From Eubacteriales bacterium (GTDB taxonomy: Bacteria > Bacillota > Clostridia > Peptostreptococcales > Anaerovoracaceae), in assembly GCA_029009055.1 (NCBI GenBank), contig JAQXJR010000005.1, forward strand, positions 1 to 43,517: DNA of 43,517 nucleotides. Reading direction: 5' to 3'. The notes beneath the pieces were generated by a model. It saw only the letters and a list, made by a program, of their open reading frames with translations. It made no database searches and was not told the origin of the DNA. Shown here piece by piece: positions 1-7,665 of this stretch. Positions within the stretch are counted from its first letter, which is position 1. The number at the start of each line of letters is the position of its first letter. Position numbers and translations under genes: made by a program.

Positions 1-1
1 A

Positions 2-586
2 ATGATAGAGAAAAACGGATACGATGCCATACTCCTCGACATAATGATGCCGAAGAAGGATGGAATAGAAGTGTTGAAAGAACTGAGGAGCAGGAATGTG
101 AGCACGCCGGTACTCATGCTCACGGCTAAGGCTGAGGTGGACGACAGGGTCACAGGGCTGGACGCCGGGGCGGACGACTACCTGACGAAGCCTTTTGCCA
201 TGAAGGAGCTGGTAGCCAGGGTGAACGCCCTAACCAGGAGGAATACAGGCTATAGCAGCAAGCAGCTTTCTTTCGGGAATATAACGCTTAACGCCGATTC
301 TCAGGAGCTTAAGGCCGAGAACACGGTCAGGCTGTCCGTGAGGGAGCTGGAAATGATGCAGGTCCTGATCACGAACCGGGACAGGGACGTGGATTCGGGC
401 TACCTGCTCGAACATGTTTGGACGGCGCCGGACGACGTGCCTTCAGACGAAGATGAGCAGAAGGATCTGGTATGGCTCTATGTTAGCTACCTCAAGGGAA
501 AGTTGGAATACATAAACGCGGCTTGTTCCATTAAGGGCGAGCGCGGCGGCGCCTTCAGGCTGGTGGATCTGAATAAGGAAAACTAA
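2..586 (+). CDS. OmpR-family response regulator, 5' end cut by window edge
   Basis: DNA-binding response regulator, probably the partner of the histidine kinase that follows. The visible part starts inside the receiver domain: LLDIMMPKKDG carries the phospho-acceptor Asp, LTAKAE the switch Thr region and YLTKPF the conserved Lys. An OmpR/PhoB-type winged helix follows from about visible residue 88 (LSFGNITL) to the C-terminal GERGGAFRLVDL strand pair. Roughly 35-40 N-terminal residues are missing because the gene begins upstream of the window, so the ATG at position 2 is internal. An unusual acidic insert (APDDVPSDEDEQKD) sits in the winged helix between the loop and the recognition helix. 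A GC-rich 135-base spacer separates it from the kinase. The family call is firm; the signal sensed is unknown. Confidence 0.93.
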   Translation: MIEKNGYDAILLDIMMPKKDGIEVLKELRSRNVSTPVLMLTAKAEVDDRVTGLDAGADDYLTKPFAMKELVARVNALTRRNTGYSSKQLSFGNITLNADSQELKAENTVRLSVRELEMMQVLITNRDRDVDSGYLLEHVWTAPDDVPSDEDEQKDLVWLYVSYLKGKLEYINAACSIKGERGGAFRLVDLNKEN

Positions 587-721
587 GATAGGCCTGCACG
601 GATCGGCTTTGCGGGGCCGGCGGCAATCGCGGCGAGAGTTGGTTTCGCTTGGTATGAGGGAGGCGCGGGGCGGATCCGGCAGGATAGGCTTTGCTGAATA
701 AACAGGAAAGGATGGGGACTC
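587..721 (+). other. GC-rich spacer between regulator and kinase genes
   Basis: A 135-base, GC-rich spacer that is long for a two-component pair. It contains two copies of CTTTGC (607-612 and 689-694), a hexamer that recurs in many spacers of this window. No clear promoter, terminator or small gene was found. The 3' copy lies in a GGCTTTGCTGA context that reappears before lepA (around 38131). Confidence 0.5.
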
Positions 722-2026
722 ATGAACGAAAAAGCGATAAAAAAACTTAAAAACAGGTTTCTCGTTATGGCTATGGTGTCGTTCGCGGCGGTCATGGTCT
801 TCATGGGCGGCCTCATCTACCTGATCAGCATGGAAGTCATTAACAGCGACATAAGCGAGACACTGGATAAGATCATAGCTAACGACGGCTACCTGCCGAA
901 AACTACGGAGACCGGGCAGAAAGACACGAAGGAAGACCTGTCGGAAAGCTCCGCCAGGAAGGACATCGTGCAGGCTATGAGGAGCCTTTTCGCTCAGAGG
1001 CATATGGTGAATTCACCGGAATTCGCCCATTCGGCCAGGTATTTTGCCGTACTTTATGATAAAAATGGCGATACATCCGCTATCAGGCTGGGCCATATTT
1101 CTTCTGTGGATGAGGATGTGGCTGTGAAATACGCTGATCGACTGATAAAGCAAGGCGATGACTTCGGCAGTTTCGGCAACTATTATTTTAAGATTAAAGA
1201 AAAAACAGACGGGTCGAAGATCGTTGTGATCATGGACTGCACGAACCAGGTAGCGATGATAAACATGGTTTTGAAGGTATTCCTGGGCTTGCTCTTCATA
1301 GGCCTGTTAGCGGCTTTCATCGTCATGAAGATCGCGTCGGGACGGATGGTGAAGCCGGCTGTGGAGAACGCGGAGATGCAGAAGCGGTTCATAACGAATG
1401 CCAGCCATGAGCTGAAGACGCCGCTTTCCGTGATCCGGGCCAATACAGAGCTCCTGGAGGTCATGAACGGGGAGAACGAGTGGACTGAGTCCACCATGAG
1501 GCAGGTCGTTAGACTTCAAAGCCTTATAAACAATCTCGTCATGGTGACGCGTTCTGAGGAGCAGTCTGACGCTTCCGAGCTTTCTGACATAGATGTTTCC
1601 AGGGTCGCGGCCGATACGGCAGAGACGTTCAGACCTGTAGCCGAGCAGGACGGTAAGAAGCTTAACGTGGAGGCGGGCGAGGGTCTGACTCACCGGGCTG
1701 ACGAGGCGGAGATCCGCCAGCTCTTATCGCTTCTCATAGATAACGCCATTAAGTATTGCGATGATGGGGGCGAGATCGGGGTCGCGATCTCTCAGAAGGG
1801 CCGCCGGCTGACCATGGAGGTCACGAACGATTACGCTGAGGGCGAGGGCGTCGACTATAATAAGTTCTTCGACCGCTTCTATCGGGAGGATCAGTCGCAT
1901 AACATAGATAAAGGCGGCTTCGGCATAGGACTTTCCATAGCTCAGAACCTGGTCGAGCGCTATAAGGGGAAGATCCAGGCCTCATGGAAGGATGGCCGCA
2001 TCGCTTTCACCTGCACCCTGAATTGA
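722..2026 (+). CDS. Two-component sensor histidine kinase
   Basis: Membrane histidine kinase of 434 aa. Transmembrane segment 1 is at about residues 13-36, followed by an extracytoplasmic sensor region of about 140 aa with no recognised fold. Transmembrane segment 2 is at about 180-203. The HisKA dimerisation motif ASHELKTPL has the phospho-accepting His at residue 229. The HATPase domain shows an N-box (LIDNAIKY), an F-box (FDRFYRED) and a G-box (GGFGIGLSI). The stretch between TM2 and HisKA is only about 18 residues, so no full HAMP domain is present. A purine-rich AAAGGATGGGG ribosome binding site precedes the ATG. Order and strand suggest it works with the upstream response regulator. The ligand is unknown. 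Confidence 0.95.
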   Translation: MNEKAIKKLKNRFLVMAMVSFAAVMVFMGGLIYLISMEVINSDISETLDKIIANDGYLPKTTETGQKDTKEDLSESSARKDIVQAMRSLFAQRHMVNSPEFAHSARYFAVLYDKNGDTSAIRLGHISSVDEDVAVKYADRLIKQGDDFGSFGNYYFKIKEKTDGSKIVVIMDCTNQVAMINMVLKVFLGLLFIGLLAAFIVMKIASGRMVKPAVENAEMQKRFITNASHELKTPLSVIRANTELLEVMNGENEWTESTMRQVVRLQSLINNLVMVTRSEEQSDASELSDIDVSRVAADTAETFRPVAEQDGKKLNVEAGEGLTHRADEAEIRQLLSLLIDNAIKYCDDGGEIGVAISQKGRRLTMEVTNDYAEGEGVDYNKFFDRFYREDQSHNIDKGGFGIGLSIAQNLVERYKGKIQASWKDGRIAFTCTLN

Positions 2027-2141
2027 TATCGAGCAAATGGTTTCCGTCTGCTGCCGCCCGGGAGGTGCCTGCTAAATGGAACCGGCTGGTCCGGAAAGCG
2101 CCGGGTGGGCTTTGCTGGGGGAAAATAAAACAATAAAAAAC

Positions 2142-2170
2142 CGTTTGCTTCGGCGGCGAAGTGGTATAAT
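2142..2170 (+). promoter_or_regulatory. Ferritin promoter, extended -10, with inverted repeat
   Basis: A perfect TATAAT (2165-2170) preceded by TGG gives an extended -10 element. The -35 region is weak. The inverted repeat CTTCG-GCGG-CGAAG (2148-2161) sits between the -35 and -10 regions, where a repressor could block polymerase. The leader to the ferritin start is about 45 bases. Iron control is an inference from the gene, not read from a recognised Fur box. Confidence 0.6.
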
Positions 2171-2222
2171 ACAAGTAGAAAGTTACAACCAAAGTGAAAG
2201 AGATTTCTTCGGAGGTGTGTCA

Positions 2223-2735
2223 ATGTTAGAACCAGAGATATCTAAGCTGCTGAATAATCAGGTAAATAAGGAACTTTATTCAGCGTATTTATATATGGAT
2301 TTTTCCAACTACTACTATGAGGAAGGTCTGGACGGATTCGGCAACTGGTATGCTGTTCAGTATCAGGAGGAGAGGGATCATGCTCTGCTCTTCAACCAGT
2401 ATCTGCTGAATAATGGCGAGCACGTTACGCTCGAGGCCATCGATAAGCCGGATAAGGAAATCGGCGGTCTGAAGGATCCTCTTCTGTTCGGATTGGAGCA
2501 TGAGAGATATGTTACATCTCTCATAAATAATATTTACGCGGCTGCTAAGGACGCGAATGATTTCCGTACTATGCAGTTCCTTGACTGGTTCGTTAAGGAG
2601 CAGGGCGAGGAAGAGAAGAACGCGGAAGATATGGTTAAGAAGTTCGAACTGTTCGGTTCCGACGCTAAGGGACTGTACATGCTCGATAATGAACTGAAGT
2701 CCAGAGTTTACTCCGCGCCTTCGCTGGTGCTGTAG
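2223..2735 (+). CDS. ftnA: Non-heme bacterial ferritin (FtnA-like)
   Basis: Cytoplasmic iron-storage ferritin of 170 aa. Counting from the ATG at 2223, every ferroxidase-centre ligand falls at the same number as in E. coli FtnA: Glu17, Glu50, His53, Glu94, Gln127 and Glu130. The length matches the family. An upstream reading-frame extension to 2076 is rejected because GGAGGTGTGTCA directly precedes this ATG and the promoter lies inside the extension. The gene is monocistronic, with a promoter at 2142-2170 and a terminator at 2854-2882. In an anaerobe it probably stores iron and scavenges peroxide or oxygen during oxidative stress, which would suit the iron-sulfur-rich enzymes encoded further on. 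Confidence 0.95.
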   Translation: MLEPEISKLLNNQVNKELYSAYLYMDFSNYYYEEGLDGFGNWYAVQYQEERDHALLFNQYLLNNGEHVTLEAIDKPDKEIGGLKDPLLFGLEHERYVTSLINNIYAAAKDANDFRTMQFLDWFVKEQGEEEKNAEDMVKKFELFGSDAKGLYMLDNELKSRVYSAPSLVL

Positions 2736-2853
2736 AGTCGGCGAATCGGACGTCCGGACGGGAACGGGCTTATGGCCGCGGGCGCGGCTTGGCTTTCCGG
2801 GTGTGAAAGCCGGGATCGGACCTGTTTCCGGATAATTGAATATTGGAAATATT

Positions 2854-2882
2854 AAAGAGCTGTCTTCGGGCAGCTCTTTTTT
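2854..2882 (+). terminator. Rho-independent terminator after ferritin
   Basis: Perfect 9-bp stem AAAGAGCTG / CAGCTCTTT (2854-2862 with 2871-2879), an 8-base loop and a T-tract. The preceding GC-rich spacer also has a smaller hairpin, GGCTTTC / GAAAGCC (2791-2811). Confidence 0.88.
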
Positions 2883-3005
2883 GATGGGAGGAATCAATAT
2901 CGAGTCAATATAATTGGTTGATCATGAGGTTCGGGTGATAGCGTGGTGGAGCAGTGGCGGATTTTGCTTTGCGGGTGCGAATCGCGATTTCCAGCATGTG
3001 TCAAG

Positions 3006-3083
3006 TTCTATAAAAATCGAGATTTATTGAAATTTTATAGAATAATTCTATAAAAACCGGCTATTATAAATGCTTTTATAGAA
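3006..3083. repeat. Two tandem hairpins built from TTCTATAAAA boxes
   Basis: TTCTATAAAA occurs at 3006-3015 and 3046-3055, and its reverse complement TTTTATAGAA at 3033-3042 and 3074-3083. This makes two hairpins of about 37 bases repeated with a period near 40. The inner pair also forms a tight palindrome, TTTTATAGAA-TAA-TTCTATAAAA (3033-3055). Such geometry suits dimeric protein binding or structured RNA. The binding factor is unknown. Confidence 0.8.
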
Positions 3084-3254
3084 CGCCCTGTTGGCGCCCA
3101 AATATTGGTCAGAGCCTCTGAGAGCCTCAGAGGGCATCCCAATCGAAAGCGGGGTTTAACGTTCAAAAGCTCGGCACTCGTGCTGGAATATCAGAACGTA
3201 AATCAGCAAAGTCTTTAGTAAAATCATTTGAGTGTTCACTGAAATGAATGAAGT

Positions 3255-3285
3255 ATTTAGTAAATCATTGATAGATTTGCTAAAT
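3255..3285. repeat. Inverted repeat ATTTAGTAAATC / GATTTGCTAAAT
   Basis: Two 12-base arms (3255-3266 and 3274-3285) match with one mismatch around a 7-base spacer. A related half-site, TTTAGTAAAATC, lies at 3214-3225. It looks like an operator cluster, but the gene it would control is not present next to it. Confidence 0.6.
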
Positions 3286-3575
3286 GTTATTTCTTGAATA
3301 GATCCGAATGAGAACAGGTATTAACTAGACAATGTAAGTCTTCTGTTGGAGCGGGACTTTCAGGCTGTTTCCGAAGGTGTTAAAATCAATACATATAAAA
3401 TATTAGGGCGATGGCTGGTTTGCGAGATTGGTACGCGCGTATAAACATGCTTGCATTGGTATTGATATGCAAAGTGCATCTCGGAAGAAGTCCTGCTGGG
3501 CGACATCGGAGCCGCAAAGGGTCGAATCACAATTTACAATAAATGTCAAGGTCGATAAAAATTTCGGTTTTGTCG

Positions 3576-3602
3576 TTTTTTGTAGAATAATTCGATAAAA
3601 AT
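3576..3602. repeat. 27-bp direct repeat, copy 1
   Basis: Identical over 27 bases to 3807-3833. Its core is TAGAATAATTCGATAAAAA, which varies at one base from the 3039-3056 box. A further half-site TCGATAAAAA lies upstream at 3552-3561, so the order of half-sites repeats that seen at 3006-3056. Confidence 0.8.
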
Positions 3603-3806
3603 TTCCAATAACGGTTTGTATACAAAATGAATGTATCTTGATTGGCTAGCTATATGTGATACCGGACCGCTGCGGAAACGTGTTTTGCGCGGGATTCTTC
3701 GAAATTCGTGACATCATGGCTTATTATGCAAAGCTTAATTGCGATATGAAGCCTCCGGCTGGCTCCGCGGCGCGCATCACAAGGAGCTATACCCCAAAGA
3801 AAAATA

Positions 3807-3857
3807 TTTTTTGTAGAATAATTCGATAAAAATCGCGATTATTAAAATTTTTATCGA
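3807..3857. repeat. 27-bp direct repeat, copy 2, with hairpin before the 3912 operon
   Basis: Bases 3807-3833 repeat 3576-3602 exactly. The 3' part starts a perfect hairpin, TCGATAAAAAT (3823-3833) pairing with ATTTTTATCGA (3847-3857). It ends about 45 bases before the start codon at 3912, so it is well placed as an operator or leader structure for that operon. There is no GC-rich stem, so it is unlikely to be an ordinary terminator. Confidence 0.7.
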
Positions 3858-3911
3858 CTCAGCCCAGGCGAGCGCCGCCGCGGACATACATTAAAGGAAG
3901 AATTGAACGCA

Positions 3912-6200
3912 ATGAACGCAAGAAGGAGGACAGCAGAATATATGAGGTCGGCAGCTGCGGCCGCGATCGCCCTCTGCCTGGCGATCGCAATAGCCTTCGC
4001 GCTGCCAGTCACGGCCGCCGCTGCCTCCGAATCTAACGCGAGGCGCGCCGCAAACGCGGCTACCTCAAGCCAAGCCGCCGCTGCCTCCGGATCTAACGCC
4101 GGGCGCGCCGCAAGCGCGGCTACCGCAACCCAAGCCGCTGCAACGCGCGCAGCAAACGCGGCTACCGCAAACCAAGTCGCCGCAAAGCCTGAACGCACCA
4201 AGTTTAAAGCGGTCGCGGCAAAAGGCAAGGCGGCAGGAAGCGCGGCGGCAAAAAGCAAGACCAAAGCCGCTGCAAACGCGGCGGCATCAGAGGCGACCGA
4301 GGACGAGAGCGCTGCCGCGGAGCAGTTCGGGCCGTTCCATAACGACGACCCGTCCCGAAAATACGTGATGACCATTCCGTACTCCAACCTTAACAGGAAC
4401 CTATTGAGGAACGGGGTCGTCCTCGGATGGGGCGCCGGGATAGACACGGCGAAACAGGCTTTGGCGGTGAAATACTGGAAGCCGCTCTTTAAGACCGGCG
4501 CCGTCATCGCTGTAAACCGCAGGTACGTCCGGGAGGAAATAAACGACTGGAATGATTTGCTCGATACAGAAGAGAACATAGGAATAACGTCGGACATGCC
4601 GGACGCCTCGTACCTGTTCGCGGCCATGGCCTATGGGCTTAATGGCAGGAAGAAGGAGTACGCGCCGGAAGAAGCCGTAGAGCTGTTGAAAATACTGGCT
4701 CAGCGGGGTCAGCTCAGGGTGGCGGAGCAGGTGCCGAGCATAGATTACGCGGCGCCGATAGCTATTTGCTTCGACTACCAGGCAGCTATGGCGAAGGCAC
4801 AGGACAGCCAGATAGAGCTGATATGGCCAGCCGGCGGGACTCTTAGCTTCGTGAGGGGAGCGGCCTACGCGGAAAAGCCTAAGAAGGACAGTGAGGCGGT
4901 CGGACTCTGGGCGGCCAGGCTGGCGGCGAGGTCTAAGAAGAGCTTGATGGCGGCCGGGTTCAGGCTGACGACGGGCGAGGGGGACAGCAGGTTCTACCCG
5001 GCTAAGTCATTCATGAAAGCCAGAGAAGGCCAGCTCGACCCAGACGTGCTGAATACTTATACAGAAAGATATAAATCCATATATATCAAAGACGTGGCGG
5101 GCATGCTTTTCCCGTCTTCTCTCGACGCCAGGGCCAGCGAGATCCTGTCGTTCATCATGCTGATGGGAATCGTATTCTGGACCATATCGCTTTGCTTTAA
5201 GAGCAGCAGCGGCATAGTCGAAGACGTGGTCATCAAGGTCGGAACGCTTTGCGGTATATGGACGGCCTTCCGCATGTTCAGCTTCATGCTGCCGGAAGCC
5301 GGGATTTATAAGTATTTCCAGTATGGGTACATTATTTTTATTGTCATACTGACCCAGGAGATCCTGCGGCTGACCATAGTGATAGATCACCACCATGAGC
5401 CGAAAGTCGCGAGGAATGTGTGGCAGAGGCTGATTGAAGCGGCTGGCTGGGTCCTGAGCGCCCTCGTCCTGACCAATAAGTGGCACAGGCTAGTTTTCCG
5501 AGGCAGCAAATACTCAGGCAGATACATTTCTAATGAGGACCTGGGGCCGGTCTACCCGCTGATAGTTTTCTTCTGCGTGGCAGTGCTGGCGCTGGCCTTC
5601 GGGCTATTGATGAAGAAAATTTACGATAAGGGGAACAGGGTCAGGGCTATATTCCCGGCTGTCATCACGCTGGGCTTCTTCGCCGCATTCTTCTTCGGAA
5701 CGACCAGGAGTTTCTCGACCATATTCACAGACGAGACGGGTACTGTGATCCTCGTGGCCTTGCTGTTCGAGGAAGCCGCGCTCAGAGCGGGGATAATGAC
5801 TTTAGACAGCGTTTATGTTAAGATTTTCAAAGCGAATCCTCTTAAGATGATGATCGTGGAGAATAACGGGTCCCTGAAGTACGTCAGCCAGGCTATGAGG
5901 GAAGAGCTGAGCGGGGAGCCGGAGGACTACGAAGATTCCCTTAAGGGTAAGACTAAGATGGTTAAGGATAAGGCCCACGACGCAATCAGGGCTAAGGAGC
6001 TGGACAGGGCATTGAGCGGCCGGGTCCTGAGCAGAATGACTGAACAGGACGTGGACGCCCTGCTTCACGACATGACGGCTCCGCGCGTGACGGCGGGCGG
6101 CGAGATGTACAGGTCGGCGAGGATACCGGGCGGAGCGGTCATAGACTATGTCGGATCTGTCTGGGATGATCCGGAGGATGAGGAAGGAGGCGGGCTGTGA
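3912..6200 (+). CDS. Kinase-less sensor: solute-binding domain + 7TM + PAS-like
   Basis: Not a named family; the parts are seen as follows. Residues 1-35 are a signal peptide. Residues 32-137 are an Ala-rich low-complexity linker with repeated SNA(R/G)RAA units. Residues about 140-400 resemble the later part of a periplasmic binding protein of the iron/polyamine type (YWKPLFKTGAVIAVN, INDWNDLLDTE, PAGGTLSFVRGAAY), while the usual first lobe is short or absent. Seven hydrophobic segments follow at about 411-430, 440-460, 469-492, 503-529, 547-567, 578-597 and 609-629, like the 7TM input region of histidine kinases. A PAS-like core (MMIVENNGSLKYVSQAMREEL, about 645-666) and a charged tail end the protein. 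No HisKA or HATPase motif exists. Start choices are TTG 3903, ATG 3912 or ATG 3942. It overlaps the next gene by 4 bases, so the two are coupled. Ligand and output are unknown. Confidence 0.8.
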   Translation: MNARRRTAEYMRSAAAAAIALCLAIAIAFALPVTAAAASESNARRAANAATSSQAAAASGSNAGRAASAATATQAAATRAANAATANQVAAKPERTKFKAVAAKGKAAGSAAAKSKTKAAANAAASEATEDESAAAEQFGPFHNDDPSRKYVMTIPYSNLNRNLLRNGVVLGWGAGIDTAKQALAVKYWKPLFKTGAVIAVNRRYVREEINDWNDLLDTEENIGITSDMPDASYLFAAMAYGLNGRKKEYAPEEAVELLKILAQRGQLRVAEQVPSIDYAAPIAICFDYQAAMAKAQDSQIELIWPAGGTLSFVRGAAYAEKPKKDSEAVGLWAARLAARSKKSLMAAGFRLTTGEGDSRFYPAKSFMKAREGQLDPDVLNTYTERYKSIYIKDVAGMLFPSSLDARASEILSFIMLMGIVFWTISLCFKSSSGIVEDVVIKVGTLCGIWTAFRMFSFMLPEAGIYKYFQYGYIIFIVILTQEILRLTIVIDHHHEPKVARNVWQRLIEAAGWVLSALVLTNKWHRLVFRGSKYSGRYISNEDLGPVYPLIVFFCVAVLALAFGLLMKKIYDKGNRVRAIFPAVITLGFFAAFFFGTTRSFSTIFTDETGTVILVALLFEEAALRAGIMTLDSVYVKIFKANPLKMMIVENNGSLKYVSQAMREELSGEPEDYEDSLKGKTKMVKDKAHDAIRAKELDRALSGRVLSRMTEQDVDALLHDMTAPRVTAGGEMYRSARIPGGAVIDYVGSVWDDPEDEEGGGL

Positions 6201-7015
6201 TACAGTTATACAGAGCGCCATACGCCTTACTACTCGTGCTGGAACTCGTGACCATACTCTGTTTCGCCGGACAGGCGTCTGTGGCTGCTGCCAACTGGTT
6301 TTACGACCACAGGGGCATCAGGAGGTTCCTCTACGACATGGCAGAACTGGTCCAGATGGCTTACATAGGGATCACGGCCTTCGTCATAGCCAGGTTGATA
6401 AACACGGTCTCCTATGGCATGTTTATATCCACGGATCAGCCGAAACTAAGGTACGCCCTGTTCGGAGCCATGCTGCTCCTGCTCGTGTCTTGCAGGACGG
6501 AAGATGACACGGAGATGATGTGGGAGAAGGCCATGCTGGCGGTGCTGACTCTGCCGATACTCACAAGGGTGTGGGGCAGGCTGCTCGCTCAAGCCTTGCT
6601 CATAACTATGGTAATTTGGATGGTCCTGGAACTCAGGGAAATCATGAACCTGGTTGACAGAGTGTCCACAGAAGCTGGCGCGTTTTCGGTGAGAGTCGCT
6701 CTCAGCAGAGTAAGCATCGGGCTCATGCTTTGCGGGAGCAGAGGGCGGACTTTCTTTGCAAATAAAAAGATGGACATAGTTACTAACGACCTGTTCGGGG
6801 AGAAGTGCCATAGCGGCGCGGAATTCGAGAGGCTGCTCCGGGAAAAATATGGAGTTGACCTTCCTGAGGAAGGCGAGATAATAGTGAGAGGACAGATAGC
6901 CGACTGGGCTATAGCCAGAAACAGGGTCTATGTCAGGGGCAGGAAAATAGTTCAGATCAGCGCTAACGAAGTGATAACGCCGGATCTGGCGGATGAGCCG
7001 GAGGAACGATCATGA
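6197..7015 (+). CDS. Membrane protein with C-terminal PAS-like domain, no kinase
   Basis: A 272-aa protein that I cannot name. It has about five hydrophobic segments (roughly residues 10-31, 49-68, 86-98, 111-124 and 128-146). A cytoplasmic region at about 170-260 (IGLMLCGSRGRTFFANKKMD, then ADWAIARNRVYVRGRKIVQI and SANEVI) resembles the PAS-type segment that precedes HisKA in some Firmicute sensor kinases. It stops exactly where HisKA would begin. The GTG start at 6197 overlaps the previous stop by four bases and has AAGGAGG six bases upstream. The stop overlaps the next ATG. Tight coupling suggests a heteromeric membrane sensor with the 3912 product and a soluble DUF2284-type partner. Function is inferred from architecture only. 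Confidence 0.78.
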   Translation: MIQLYRAPYALLLVLELVTILCFAGQASVAAANWFYDHRGIRRFLYDMAELVQMAYIGITAFVIARLINTVSYGMFISTDQPKLRYALFGAMLLLLVSCRTEDDTEMMWEKAMLAVLTLPILTRVWGRLLAQALLITMVIWMVLELREIMNLVDRVSTEAGAFSVRVALSRVSIGLMLCGSRGRTFFANKKMDIVTNDLFGEKCHSGAEFERLLREKYGVDLPEEGEIIVRGQIADWAIARNRVYVRGRKIVQISANEVITPDLADEPEERS

Positions 7016-7539
7016 AACTTACTATGCTGGAGAAAGAAGTCCCGATGGATGAGTTTTATCCGAAATACGTGGACGTGAAGAAGTTTACGGCGCTTTGCGA
7101 GGAGTGCCCGGAATATGGGAAGTCATGGTCATGCCCGCCGATCATGTTCGACGTGGATAAGGTGTGGCAGTCCTATAGCAGGATCCATATCTGCCTGCTG
7201 AAGATGGACATAGAGCCGACGGACGACCCGGCTAAGATCTACGACATGTTCAGGGGTAATCAGCATATCATCTCAGCAAAGATATATGACATGGAGGAGG
7301 CGACTCCGGGCAGCCGGGCGCTTATACCTGGACCATGCGATTACTGCGGAGAAGGAAACTGCGCGAGGCTCGTCGGGAAACCGTGCAGGATCCCGGCTTA
7401 CATGAGAAACTCTATGGTATCCATGAGCGCTGATTGTTCGGCTACGGCCAGGGACTTCTTCGGGCTGGATCTGGAGTGGCCGAAGGACGGGAAGCCGCCT
7501 GCTTTCATGTCCATGTTCGGGGCTTTGCTAATTAAGTAG
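7012..7539 (+). CDS. DUF2284-like cysteine-rich metal-binding protein
   Basis: Soluble 175-aa protein of the DUF2284 type (predicted metal-binding). Two cysteine groups are visible: Cys29, Cys32 and Cys41 in the CEECPEYGKSWSCPP motif, then Cys109, Cys112, Cys117 and Cys125 with Cys142 further on. This pattern could hold an iron-sulfur cluster or zinc. The start ATG overlaps the upstream stop in an ATGA junction and has GGAGGA about seven bases upstream, so it is the third gene of the 3912 operon. The family has no settled function. Being coupled to two kinase-less membrane sensors hints at a metal- or redox-responsive role (inference). Confidence 0.85.
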   Translation: MKLTMLEKEVPMDEFYPKYVDVKKFTALCEECPEYGKSWSCPPIMFDVDKVWQSYSRIHICLLKMDIEPTDDPAKIYDMFRGNQHIISAKIYDMEEATPGSRALIPGPCDYCGEGNCARLVGKPCRIPAYMRNSMVSMSADCSATARDFFGLDLEWPKDGKPPAFMSMFGALLIK

Positions 7540-7588
7540 AATCGTGGTCTTTCTTTGAGACATTAGGTATACATCACAGAGCGTTAAT

Positions 7589-7631
7589 GACGGAGACGGT
7601 TGGATTTTCAATCGTTTCCGTCGTTTTTTAT
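7589..7631 (+). terminator. Terminator closing the 3912-7539 operon
   Basis: A 14-bp stem (7589-7602 with 7609-7622, two G-T pairs) around GATTTT, followed by GTTTTTTATTT. It marks the operon end and separates it from the PFOR promoter. Confidence 0.9.
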
Positions 7632-7665
7632 TTGCATTTAAATCTGTACACGCGAGGCGCGTAAG

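Larger units (their letters stand above)
2883..3902. other. Gene-free ~1 kb region rich in palindromes
   Basis: No reading frame with a credible start and protein-like content was found on either strand. The region is AT-rich and mosaic. It holds (a) TTCTATAAAA/TTCGATAAAA boxes arranged as hairpins in three clusters, (b) an ATTTAG(T/C)AAATC inverted repeat, (c) a CCTCTGAG-AGC-CTCAGAGG palindrome and (d) four GCAAAG and one CTTTGC hexamer. It reads like a scar where genes and their operators were lost, or a regulatory region for the operon starting at 3912. No promoter for that operon could be picked with confidence. Confidence 0.7.

Noticed and set aside
3006-3857. Possible CRISPR array in the repeat-rich gap
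   Set aside because: Repeats are palindromic boxes with irregular spacing; there are no equal unique spacers and no cas genes.
3851-4627. 258-codon Ala-rich minus-strand frame
   Set aside because: Shadow of the Ala-rich linker; repeats in GC-rich DNA stay open in several frames.
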